Of a DNA stretch of 12,132 nt, positions 1 through 6,183 are shown piece after piece (positions within the stretch are counted from its first letter, which is position 1; every line of letters starts with the position of its first letter). The DNA comes from Bacillota bacterium. GTDB lineage: Bacteria > Bacillota > Clostridia > Lachnospirales > Lachnospiraceae. Location: the NCBI GenBank assembly GCA_023441965.1, contig JAEZNB010000089.1, positions 1-12,132 on the forward strand, written 5' to 3'. The notes beneath the pieces were generated by a model that ran no database searches, was not told the DNA's origin, and saw nothing but the letters and a program-made list of their open reading frames with translations. The position numbers and the translations under genes are program-made.

Positions 1-1213
1 AGACAGGACAGGGTGCCGGTGTCGGACAGGGTTCGGGTGTGGGACAAGCAGGACAAGGTTCCGGCTGCGGACAGGGCTCTGGCGTCGGGCAGACGGGGCA
101 AGGTTCAGATACCGGGCAGGGAGGACATTCCTGTTGAGGAGCGGGCATTTCAGGCGCAGGTACTACTTCCGGGGCTGCCGGCTGAAGCTCTTCACAGGTA
201 ACTCCTCCGACAAAGGGAAAAAGATGGAACTCAAAACCGCTGGTCGGGTTAACAGCGAAGGAGCCTAAGGCTACATTTCCGCTGACATGCCCTCCGGTCG
301 GATGAGCATGGAACATTGCCTGTGGAGCCAATATGCTGCCCCAGATGTCCGCCGGCACCTCCATATGAATGTTCGTGGCATCCTCAAATACATACAGTGT
401 TCGATTCGCCAGTCTTTCAGCTCCCCAAAGCCCATATTGCATATGAGCACGGGGACCGGTCTTAAAGATGACGATGCTGACACTCCCCTCCGGAACCTCG
501 AAACGCAATTCCTTATTCAGTATCCCGTTCGGGCGGGCATCCACGACAAATACGTTCTGCACCGGATGATTTCCTCGTAAAATCAGCTCATGAAAATGTG
601 GTGTAACAGTGCCGTTCGGTTCCATACTCACAATGCAGTCATGATAGTAACGTATGCTGGCTTCGGCATCCTCAAAGAACCTTCTTACGTCTGCATTGAT
701 ACGGCTGGCCGGTATAAACCTGGGAACATCATAGCTTGAGATGGCGAAATGCGTTCCTCTGTCACTGGGTCTCCAGTACTGGCTCCCTCCTGCTGCCTGA
801 TAAAGCATGCTCAGCTCCTGTGCCTGGTTCGCTCTTCCATTCTTCCCGATCATATAGGTGCTGCCGCCGGCCGCACGAAAATTCCCTCCTGCAACCACAT
901 GACCAATCACGACCAGGGGTCCCTGCATTGCTACATTTTCTCCAACTAAAAACCTGACAAGGTCCGGACTGTATCCGGTTCCGGTCAGTTTAAGGTCGTT
1001 TCCATAGGCCAGGCTTAACCCTCTAGGGCTTACAAAGCTTCCACCTACCGCAAAAGCACCTTTTGTATCTACAATATTATTAGCATCACCGAATATAATG
1101 GCATTAAAGTTTGAAGCTGTCCCAAATGGCTGTCCATTCACATCGTACCAATTAATATCGTCATAGGGTATACCTGCATATGAAGCAGTATCATTTCTGC
1201 TACTCCGAAACAT
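1..1213 (-). CDS. Choice-of-anchor A family protein with Cys/Pro repeat tail (partial, C-terminus outside window)
   Basis: Open reading frame of 404 codons without a stop, entering from the right and leaving at the left edge. Start ATG at 1211-1213 follows AAGGAGG with 5 nt spacing; an in-frame ATG at 1246 has no ribosome site. Residues ~36-337 match the choice-of-anchor A pattern as I know it: N-terminal FNAIIFGDANN, a beta-rich VVIGHVVAGGNF segment, then WGSILAPQAMF, GGHVSGNVALGSF and a closing GFEFHLFPFVG. Such domains are usually extracellular, with differing C-terminal anchors. Here the tail from residue 340 is Pro/Cys-rich: nine cysteines between 363 and 402 in a 15-residue repeat of the EPCPxCPTPEPCPxP type. 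No signal peptide or hydrophobic segment is visible at the N-terminus (MFRSSRNDTASYAG). Exported surface protein, spore-layer protein or metal-binding protein are all possible; function unknown. It lies 105 nt downstream of the CNNM-type gene with no terminator seen between them, so co-transcription is possible. Confidence 0.85.
   Translation of the reverse strand, partial: MFRSSRNDTASYAGIPYDDINWYDVNGQPFGTASNFNAIIFGDANNIVDTKGAFAVGGSFVSPRGLSLAYGNDLKLTGTGYSPDLVRFLVGENVAMQGPLVVIGHVVAGGNFRAAGGSTYMIGKNGRANQAQELSMLYQAAGGSQYWRPSDRGTHFAISSYDVPRFIPASRINADVRRFFEDAEASIRYYHDCIVSMEPNGTVTPHFHELILRGNHPVQNVFVVDARPNGILNKELRFEVPEGSVSIVIFKTGPRAHMQYGLWGAERLANRTLYVFEDATNIHMEVPADIWGSILAPQAMFHAHPTGGHVSGNVALGSFAVNPTSGFEFHLFPFVGGVTCEELQPAAPEVVPAPEMPAPQQECPPCPVSEPCPVCPTPEPCPQPEPCPACPTPEPCPTPAPCPV
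2..106 (-). repeat. 45-bp tandem coding repeat (Cys/Pro tail)
   Basis: Two full 45-bp units (62-106 and 17-61) and the beginning of a third (2-16) encode EPCPVCPTPEPCPQP, EPCPACPTPEPCPTP and APCPV. The degenerate preceding segment ECPPCPVS has the same character. The array continues beyond the left edge, so copy number is unknown. Confidence 0.8.
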
Positions 1214-1317
1214 ATATCCTCCTTGATCATGCAACTTCCTATGCATCCAATATTCTCAATTCAGTTTATTCATCAGAAGGATAATCGTGCAGGATTCGGT
1301 AAGATTTACAATATAAA

Positions 1318-2655
1318 CTATTCCTCCTCATAAGCCTTACGGCTTCCAATGTACAGCTTCACCTTATCAATTCTCTTATGCTTCACACTTTCCAAACGGA
1401 AGACCAGATGATCGATTTCAATGATTCGGTCATCCTTCTCCTGGGGAATGGAACCCATTTCTTCCATCAGATATCCCGAAATGGTCTCATAATTCTCGGA
1501 ATATAGATCCAGATCCAGGCGGTTATTCAGCTCATCGATGGTTACCATTCCGTCAAGCAGATAGGTATTCTCGTCCAGCTTCTTGATTTTCACAGCATCC
1601 GGATCATATTCATCCTCAATGTCACCCATGATTTCTTCTACTAGATCCTCCATGGTCACGATACCGGAGAAGCCTCCATATTCATCAATCAATACCGCAA
1701 TCTGCTTCCTGGTCTGCTGCAGCTCACGAAAGAGATCCCTTGCGATTTTGCTTTCCGGAACCAGATAGGGTTTTCTTAGAATTGCTCTTAAATCAATCTT
1801 ATCAAAACCCTTGGAGATCGCCTGCTTTAAGAAATCCTTGATAAACAAAATGCCGATAATATTATCAATATCCTCCTCATACACAGGTATTCTGGTAAAC
1901 TTCGTATTTAACAGCTCCGGCATATATTCCTCTCTCGGCCTGGTGATATCGATGGCAAACACATTAATTCGTGGCGTCATAATTTCCTTCGCTGATTTAT
2001 CATCAAATTCCATGATGGAATTGATCATTTCCTTTTCCTTCTTATTTAAAACACCATGGGCCTGTCCTTCCTTGACCAGAGACTTAATCTCCTCCCTGGA
2101 CAGCATCTCCTCCGTATTCCCCTCCTTCATACCGAAGGGCTTCGTAACCAGGTTGGTTGAGATGGTCAGCAGCCTGATAAAAGGAGAGGCAACGCGGGCT
2201 ACCATTCTGACCGGCTTTACGCAGAACATACTGATTGCCTCCGGCTTCTGCAGGGCAATCCTTTTTGGTACCAGTTCACCGAATACCAGGGTAAAGTAAG
2301 AAAGAACCAGGGTTACTAAGATCAATGACAGCTGTCTTCCATAGGAAACATTCAGTCTTTCCAGCAGCTCACCAACCGGAGCAGATAAGCCGGATGCTGC
2401 CGCAGCGCTGGAGAAGAAGCCTGCCAGGGTTATGGCAACCTGTATGGTAGAGAGAAACTTCGTCGGCTCATCCAGGAACCGGAGCACCAGCCTCGCAGTC
2501 TGCCTGCCCTCATCGGCATACTTTCTAATTTTATTCTTATTCACCGATACCATTGCCATCTCGGCACAGGCAAAAAAGGAGTTTACCAAAGTAAGTGTAA
2601 CCAGAATTAAGATCTGAGCCAAAATATGTCCAGCGTCAGGGTCAGCAGCTTCCAT
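1318..2655 (-). CDS. Hemolysin C / CNNM-type transporter with CBS pair and CorC domain
   Basis: A 445-residue integral membrane protein of the CNNM/CorC/TlyC family, whose members export or transport Mg2+ (for example MpfA of Staphylococcus aureus); the old name hemolysin is historical. Hydrophobic segments lie at ~9-35, 66-90, 107-128 and ~140-165. The DUF21/CNNM signatures are visible: FFACAEMAMVS at 27-37 and FGELVPKRIAL at 125-135. The CBS pair spans ~226-285 (IMTPRINVFAID) and ~292-348, ending in EEIMGDIEDEYD. The C-terminal CorC_HlyC domain is at ~358-437. Length and domain order are normal. The start at 2655 has GGAGGA ten bases upstream and a sigma-A promoter at 2699-2727. Substrate (Mg2+, Co2+ or other) cannot be read from sequence. 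The chosen family is secure. Confidence 0.94.
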   Translation of the reverse strand: MEAADPDAGHILAQILILVTLTLVNSFFACAEMAMVSVNKNKIRKYADEGRQTARLVLRFLDEPTKFLSTIQVAITLAGFFSSAAAASGLSAPVGELLERLNVSYGRQLSLILVTLVLSYFTLVFGELVPKRIALQKPEAISMFCVKPVRMVARVASPFIRLLTISTNLVTKPFGMKEGNTEEMLSREEIKSLVKEGQAHGVLNKKEKEMINSIMEFDDKSAKEIMTPRINVFAIDITRPREEYMPELLNTKFTRIPVYEEDIDNIIGILFIKDFLKQAISKGFDKIDLRAILRKPYLVPESKIARDLFRELQQTRKQIAVLIDEYGGFSGIVTMEDLVEEIMGDIEDEYDPDAVKIKKLDENTYLLDGMVTIDELNNRLDLDLYSENYETISGYLMEEMGSIPQEKDDRIIEIDHLVFRLESVKHKRIDKVKLYIGSRKAYEEE

Positions 2656-2698
2656 AATTGTTCTTCCTCCATGATTTCATTTTTATGTTAATGAACTT

Positions 2699-2727
2699 AG
2701 TATACCATATTTTCTATAATATTTCAT
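2699..2727 (-). promoter_or_regulatory. Sigma-A promoter of the CNNM-type gene
   Basis: On the minus strand ATGAAA (2722-2727), a 17-bp spacer and TATACT (2699-2704) with an extended -10 TG. Predicted start near 2692, giving a leader of about 37 nt before the ATG at 2655. Confidence 0.65.
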
Positions 2728-2888
2728 ATGCATTCGTTGATCCCTTATCCAAACTGACCTTGTACACACTTCCCTCTTTCCTGGTTACGCTTTAAGTCTT
2801 CCAAAAATCCCTTATACACATGATCTGTACCATCGCCTCATTCTGTGAAAAGACCCCCTAGGGCCCATTTTGTTACTAAATGATACGA

Positions 2889-2920
2889 TTCGTACGGTAG
2901 AAACTACCTTTCGTGCGGTA
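2889..2920 (+). repeat. Paired direct repeat TTCGTRCGGTA, 21-bp spacing (possible regulator site)
   Basis: TTCGTACGGTA at 2889-2899 and TTCGTGCGGTA at 2910-2920 match in 10 of 11 positions, with starts 21 bp apart (two helical turns). A GGTAGaaaCTACC dyad sits between them. The pair ends just before where a -35 element would lie relative to TACAAT (2946-2951), and the -35 itself is poor, which would suit an activator-dependent promoter. Function is inferred. Confidence 0.45.
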
Positions 2921-3009
2921 AACGGTTTTAAAAGATTTTTTCTGATACAATGATACATGAAATAACATAAGAAAATTAACGCTTCAAAAGTAGAAGGAGG
3001 AACACCCCG

Positions 3010-3966
3010 ATGAAAAAACTTGTAGTACTTGTGCTGGCTCTTATGCTTGCACTCTCCCTCGTCGCTTGCGATGGTAAAGATAAGTCTGACGGTGGCATAA
3101 GTGTGATTACCCCAGAGGCAAGCAAGACTGACAGCAGCCCGTCCGACAGTAGTAACAGCAACAACACTCCCTCTGACAGCAGCAAGTCTACCCTGCCTAC
3201 TCCCCAGGTGAGTGCTATGACAAACAGCAAAATCTATTTGGATTTGGAGGAGCTAGAGACAAGTACACCTCCTCAGATGGTCGATGCAGTTATTATGGTT
3301 CCTATGAAGACGATCATGGAAAAGATCGGCTATGATGTGAATTGGCTTCCGGCGGAGCAGAAGCTGGAGGTATGGGAACCATCCAGACAGCATCCGACAA
3401 TTATCGTAACCATTGGCAGCACAGCTGCTTATTATGAAAAATATTCCGAGGAGCTTGATGATCGTCTCTCCTATGAAGCAGTGCTTGCTGCTCCTCCGAT
3501 TATGATCAATGATACCCTGTTTGCACCGCTGAATTTTGTTTCTGATGCAGTCGGTTATACCATCGATGGCAGTGTGGATTCAGAGCATATATACCTGTTC
3601 TCCCCTGAATATATGGAAAACCAAGCAGGTGAAGGAATAGGCGAAGACCAGCCTATAAAAGATGAGAACGAGATTGGAGAGGGGATCGGAGTATCCCAGC
3701 CTCTGACGCAGGAGGAGAAGGATTATGTTTTAAGTATTCGGACAGAGAGCTGGCTTGATCTGACTCAGGAGAAGAAGGAAGAGCTTATTTCTCTTATGGC
3801 CCGTTGGTGGGATATCGTTGACGGATATGTGGTAGAGGACTTTGATTCCGTCCTTGCCGATTTGGACCATCAGATGGAGACCTACTTCAGAAACAGCGTA
3901 GATGAAGGCATACTTCCGACAGCCTGCGATATTTATGGCCTTGATGCCACTAAATATATTTCATAA
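3010..3966 (+). CDS. Stalk-domain (Cu_amine_oxidN1-like) lipoprotein
   Basis: A 318-residue predicted lipoprotein. The start has AAGGAGG nine bases upstream. The signal peptide is MKKLVVLVLALMLALSL followed by the lipobox LVAC, with Cys20 as the lipidated residue. Residues ~24-70 form a Ser/Asp/Asn/Thr-rich linker. Residues ~72-200 resemble the stalk domain also found at the N-terminus of copper amine oxidase (PF07833 type): short beta segments around VPMKTIMEKIGYDVNW, IIVTIGS, LFAPLNFVSDAVGYTID and IYLFSP. Then come two copies of GEGIGxxQP (208-215, 224-231) and an acidic helical C-terminal part (232-318) that I do not recognise. Such proteins sit on the outer face of the membrane and are thought to bind cell wall or act as spacers; no catalytic motif is visible. 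It is monocistronic, ending at the hairpin 4046-4096. The lipoprotein call is firm, stalk domain likely, role unknown. Confidence 0.82.
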   Translation: MKKLVVLVLALMLALSLVACDGKDKSDGGISVITPEASKTDSSPSDSSNSNNTPSDSSKSTLPTPQVSAMTNSKIYLDLEELETSTPPQMVDAVIMVPMKTIMEKIGYDVNWLPAEQKLEVWEPSRQHPTIIVTIGSTAAYYEKYSEELDDRLSYEAVLAAPPIMINDTLFAPLNFVSDAVGYTIDGSVDSEHIYLFSPEYMENQAGEGIGEDQPIKDENEIGEGIGVSQPLTQEEKDYVLSIRTESWLDLTQEKKEELISLMARWWDIVDGYVVEDFDSVLADLDHQMETYFRNSVDEGILPTACDIYGLDATKYIS

Positions 3967-4045
3967 TCGGAACCGTTGTACATAGCATGAAAGGTTTATA
4001 ATTCATTCAGCTTATTTTCAACAGTCGAATCCTCATACAACCAAT

Positions 4046-4096
4046 GAGAAAGGCTGTATCAAAACCAGAATATCGGTTTTGATACAGCCTATTCTC
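4046..4096. terminator. Long hairpin, probable bidirectional terminator
   Basis: A perfect 16-bp inverted repeat AGGCTGTATCAAAACC (4051-4066) / GGTTTTGATACAGCCT (4075-4090) with an 8-nt loop, extended by five more pairs across a one-base bulge at 4091. It lies between the converging lipoprotein gene and the tRNA operon. Neither side has a strong U-tract, so the termination role is inferred from position and stem length. Confidence 0.6.
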
Positions 4097-4102
4097 TGTA
4101 AC

Positions 4103-4182
4103 TGCGGATAAAGGGACTCGAACCCCCACGGTCTCCCACTAGAACCTAAATCTAGCGCGTCTGCCAATTCCGCCATATCCGC
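4103..4182 (-). tRNA. trnL(uag): tRNA-Leu (anticodon UAG)
   Basis: Class II tRNA. Acceptor GCGGATA pairs with TATCCGC with one imperfect position, discriminator A, anticodon stem CTAGA/TCTAG around loop TTTAGGT (anticodon UAG, reads CUA), and T-loop TTCGAGT. CCA is not encoded. It is the last gene of the six-tRNA operon. Confidence 0.95.
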
Positions 4183-4216
4183 TTATCTTATTTGCTGCCC
4201 CAATGGGACAAAAGTG

Positions 4217-4304
4217 ATCAGGGCAAGCCCTGTTTAATCAGGGCAAGCCCTGCTGTTGGGGTATGCCCTGTATATGTCGGAAGATTTCGTCCAACAGCAG
4301 GGCT
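4217..4304. repeat. Palindromic repeats in the Gln-Leu tRNA spacer
   Basis: Two identical 16-bp units ATCAGGGCAAGCCCTG at 4217-4232 and 4237-4252, 20 bp apart, each holding the dyad CAGGGCaaGCCCTG; a decayed third GCCCTG lies near 4265-4270. In addition AGCCCTGCTGTTGG (4246-4259) is the exact inverted complement of CCAACAGCAGGGCT (4291-4304), whose last seven bases are the 3' end of the tRNA-Gln gene. Confidence 0.85.
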
Positions 4305-4369
4305 AGGTGGATTCGAACCACCGACTGCAGGAGTCAAAGTCCTGTGCCTTACCGCTTGGCGATAGCCCT
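4298..4369 (-). tRNA. trnQ(uug): tRNA-Gln (anticodon UUG)
   Basis: Acceptor AGGGCTA/TAGCCCT, discriminator G, anticodon stem CAGGA/TCCTG with loop CTTTGAC (anticodon UUG), and T-loop TTCGAAT. CCA is not encoded. Its 3' end is part of a 14-bp inverted repeat with the downstream spacer. Confidence 0.95.
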
Positions 4370-4377
4370 ATAGAGAA

Positions 4378-4411
4378 AATGAAAAGACTTTTTTGGGAAA
4401 GGCTTTTCATT
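4378..4411. other. Hairpin in the His-Gln tRNA spacer
   Basis: AATGAAAAG (4378-4386) and CTTTTCATT (4403-4411) form a 9-bp stem, with a further CTTT/AAAG pairing inside the loop. It lies within the tRNA operon transcript, so processing is a more likely role than termination; this is inference. Confidence 0.5.
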
Positions 4412-4420
4412 CTTCAACAG

Positions 4421-4495
4421 GGTGGGTAAAGGGATTCGAACCCTTGGCCTCCAGAGCCACAATCTGGCGCGCTAACCAACTGCGCTATACCCACC
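4421..4495 (-). tRNA. trnH(gug): tRNA-His (anticodon GUG)
   Basis: Acceptor GTGGGTA/TACCCAC with the encoded extra G(-1) at 4495 opposite C73 at 4421, the identity element of histidine tRNAs. Anticodon stem CCAGA/TCTGG with loop TTGTGGC (GUG). CCA is not encoded. Confidence 0.95.
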
Positions 4496-4558
4496 ATAAT
4501 TCAATTTTGTATATTCCTATTACATATTCCATCATGAACTTTGACTCCAGATGAAAAA

Positions 4559-4632
4559 TGTGCCAGAAGGGATTCGAACCCCCGACACATGGCTTAGAAG
4601 GCCATTGCTCTATCCAACTGAGCTACTAGCAC
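4559..4632 (-). tRNA. trnR(ucu): tRNA-Arg (anticodon UCU)
   Basis: Acceptor GTGCTAG/CTGGCAC (one G-U pair), discriminator A, anticodon stem ATGGC/GCCAT with loop CTTCTAA (UCU, reads AGA), D-arm AGCTCAGTTGGATAGAGC. CCA is not encoded. Confidence 0.95.
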
Positions 4633-4668
4633 ATATGATAATCGATATCGGCACTTAGCCACATATCA

Positions 4669-4739
4669 AGCGGGTGATGGGAATCGAACCCACGTATCTA
4701 GCTTGGAAGGCTAGTGTTCTACCATTGAACTACACCCGC
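4669..4739 (-). tRNA. trnG(ucc): tRNA-Gly (anticodon UCC)
   Basis: Acceptor GCGGGTG/CACCCGC, discriminator U, anticodon stem CTAGC/GCTAG with loop CTTCCAA (UCC, reads GGA), and T-loop TTCGATT. CCA is not encoded. Confidence 0.95.
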
Positions 4740-4816
4740 ATACTTAAATTTTCTTTTATTTTGTGTATCCGTCACACTGATTATTCAGGCATCTGCCAGC
4801 GGACAGGATCTGAAAA

Positions 4817-4891
4817 TCGGAGTGACAGGATTCGAACCTGCGGCCTCTTGATCCCAAATCAAGCACTCTAGCCAAGCTGAGCCACACCCCG
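4817..4891 (-). tRNA. trnP(ugg): tRNA-Pro (anticodon UGG)
   Basis: Acceptor CGGGGTG/CACTCCG (one G-U), discriminator A, anticodon stem CTTGA/TCAAG with loop TTTGGGA (UGG, reads CCA). First gene of the operon, about 48 nt after the predicted transcription start. CCA is not encoded. Confidence 0.95.
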
Positions 4892-4945
4892 ACAACTTGT
4901 GCATTTTCAAGGCTTTTCGCTCGTTCCAGCCGTGACGCAAGATTT

Positions 4946-4974
4946 ATTATATAATAGCATCCCGGTATTGTCAA
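4946..4974 (-). promoter_or_regulatory. Perfect consensus promoter of the tRNA operon
   Basis: TTGACA (4969-4974), 17-bp spacer, TATAAT (4946-4951) on the minus strand: all twelve bases match sigma-A consensus. Upstream of the -35 lies A-rich sequence (GAAAAAGATATGAAAAAG) like an UP element, and further up a GTATTTCcaGAAATAC dyad at 4996-5011. Typical of a strong stable-RNA promoter. Confidence 0.92.
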
Positions 4975-5078
4975 CATCTTTTTCATATCTTTTTCGTATT
5001 TCCAGAAATACCTTAAACACAAGAAAAATAAGGCTTTGGCGCGATTCTTACCCTGGCTGTGAGGCTATGTTCCCGCAT

Positions 5079-5564
5079 CTATTCCTTATAATAATTCAAG
5101 GTAAAATGTGCTTCCCCGAGACGATCTATTTCCATGATAATAAAGGTACCAATCCTGCCGTGCTGCCTGGGAAGAGCCAGACTGCCCGGATTAATTGCCC
5201 ATATGCCGTCATTCATATCTATCATGGGAACATGCGTATGACCAAACATTACGATGTCCGCCTTATTCCTTCTCGCCGCTTCCTTCACGGAATAAGTCCC
5301 GAAATTCACGCCGTAGCGATGGCCATGGGTCAGCATAATATAGTACTTTCCCAGGAGTATCATTTTTTCTTTCGGCAAGCCATTAAAGAAGTCATTATTA
5401 CCGGATACCATTTCGGTCGGGCATGGGGCTATTTCCTTGATATAATCCTCCCCGCCTTCAAAGTCACCCAGGTGGATGAGCAGATCAATCGGACTGACCC
5501 TTTGCAATGTATTGAATAGGTATTGTTCTCTTCCATGGGTGTCACTTACGATCAGAACCTTCAT
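5079..5564 (-). CDS. YfcE/MJ0936-family metallophosphoesterase
   Basis: A 161-residue cytosolic phosphodiesterase of the small calcineurin-like family. All metal-binding blocks are visible: DTHG at 8-11, GD at 33-34, GNND at 55-58, THGH at 79-82 and GHTH at 108-111. Family members hydrolyse phosphodiesters with Mn2+ or similar metals; the natural substrate is not established. The family usually has GN[HC][DE] at block III, and Asn57 here is a mild variant. Its ATG overlaps the TGA of the pyrophosphatase gene by four bases (ATGA), with GGGAG inside that gene as ribosome site, so the two are translationally coupled. It is the last gene of the amidase operon. No clear terminator lies between it and the tRNA operon promoter. 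Length is normal for the family. Confidence 0.92.
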   Translation of the reverse strand: MKVLIVSDTHGREQYLFNTLQRVSPIDLLIHLGDFEGGEDYIKEIAPCPTEMVSGNNDFFNGLPKEKMILLGKYYIMLTHGHRYGVNFGTYSVKEAARRNKADIVMFGHTHVPMIDMNDGIWAINPGSLALPRQHGRIGTFIIMEIDRLGEAHFTLNYYKE

Positions 5565-6175
5565 TTTCCATCTCCCGATAAATCAAGATGCTTTCTTATA
5601 ACCTCTTTCATGGCTCTCAGCGCCTTCCCCCTATGGCTGATTTCATTTTTCTGCTCCGGGAGCATTTCCGCTGTTGTACATTTGTATTCCGGTACATAGA
5701 AGATCGGATCATAGCCAAAGCCATGAGTGCCACAAATTCCCTCCGCAATCAGACCTTCTATGGTGCCCCTCCTGGTTACGATCTCTCCATCCGGAAATGC
5801 ACAGGCAATCACGCATACGAATCTGGCGCTTCTGGCGTCACCTTCCACGCCCTTCAGCTGATCAATAATATATTGATTCTTCACTGTATAAGAAGTTGTT
5901 TCACCTAAAAATCTTGCCGAATATACACCGGGAGCCTTATTCAGAAAATCCACCTCTAAACCGGAATCGTCGGCAAGAACAATCTCTCCTGATAATTCGG
6001 CGACCTGCTTTGCTTTTATGACAGCATTCTCTTCAAAGGTGCTCCCATTCTCTTCAATATCGGGATCCAATCCCGCTTCTTTCAAGGAAAGCAGTTCAAC
6101 CTCCAGATCCTTCAGAATCGATCTGATCTCTTTCATTTTGCCTTCATTCGCTGTAGCAAAGATAATTCGCTTCAT
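5561..6175 (-). CDS. rdgB: RdgB/HAM1-type XTP/dITP diphosphatase
   Basis: A 204-residue cytosolic pyrophosphatase that hydrolyses non-canonical purine triphosphates (XTP, ITP, dITP) to monophosphates, keeping them out of DNA and RNA. Motifs: TANEGKMKEI at 8-17 (substrate and phosphate binding), LADDSGLEVD at 67-76 with Asp69/Asp70 in the active site, the GFGYDPIF block at 152-159 and SHRGKAL at 180-186. Length is normal. The start is supported by an AGGAG that overlaps the TAG stop of the upstream amidase gene, only 8 nt separating stop and start; downstream it overlaps the phosphodiesterase gene by 4 nt. Pairing with a YfcE-type gene is common in clostridia to my knowledge. Confidence 0.96.
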   Translation of the reverse strand: MKRIIFATANEGKMKEIRSILKDLEVELLSLKEAGLDPDIEENGSTFEENAVIKAKQVAELSGEIVLADDSGLEVDFLNKAPGVYSARFLGETTSYTVKNQYIIDQLKGVEGDARSARFVCVIACAFPDGEIVTRRGTIEGLIAEGICGTHGFGYDPIFYVPEYKCTTAEMLPEQKNEISHRGKALRAMKEVIRKHLDLSGDGK

Positions 6176-6183
6176 CTTGTCTC

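Larger units (their letters stand above)
2656..3009. other. Divergent intergenic region (354 bp)
   Basis: Holds the minus-strand promoter of the CNNM-type gene at 2699-2727 and, at the other end, the leader of the stalk lipoprotein with a -10-like TACAAT at 2946-2951 and AAGGAGG at 2994-3000. A pair of direct repeats lies at 2889-2920. Between ~2740 and 2880 I see no gene, tRNA or terminator. Confidence 0.6.

Noticed and set aside
13..201. Plus-strand open frame rich in Gly/Arg/Asp at the left edge
   Set aside because: It is the antisense shadow of the Cys/Pro repeat of the choice-of-anchor A gene; no ribosome site and no sensible protein.
1214..1317. Possible sporulation (sigma-E/K) promoter for the choice-of-anchor A gene
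   Set aside because: I looked for -35 and -10 elements of these factors; GCATAGGAA is near a sigma-K -10 but has no -35 at proper distance, so I make no claim.
1811..2299. 162-codon plus-strand open frame
   Set aside because: Lies entirely antisense to the CNNM-type gene, whose protein shows clear family motifs; no ribosome site.
4217..4252. Short repeats looking like the start of a CRISPR array
   Set aside because: Only two 16-bp units, 4-bp gaps, palindromic and inside a tRNA operon; no cas genes.
4756..5022. 88-codon minus-strand frame with SLARVLDLGSRGRRFESCHSD
   Set aside because: The sequence is the translation of tRNA-Pro, a well-known false protein motif; likewise the frames at 4674-4871 and 11775-11981.
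4899..5519. 206-codon plus-strand open frame
   Set aside because: Antisense to the phosphodiesterase gene, whose metal-binding blocks are complete.
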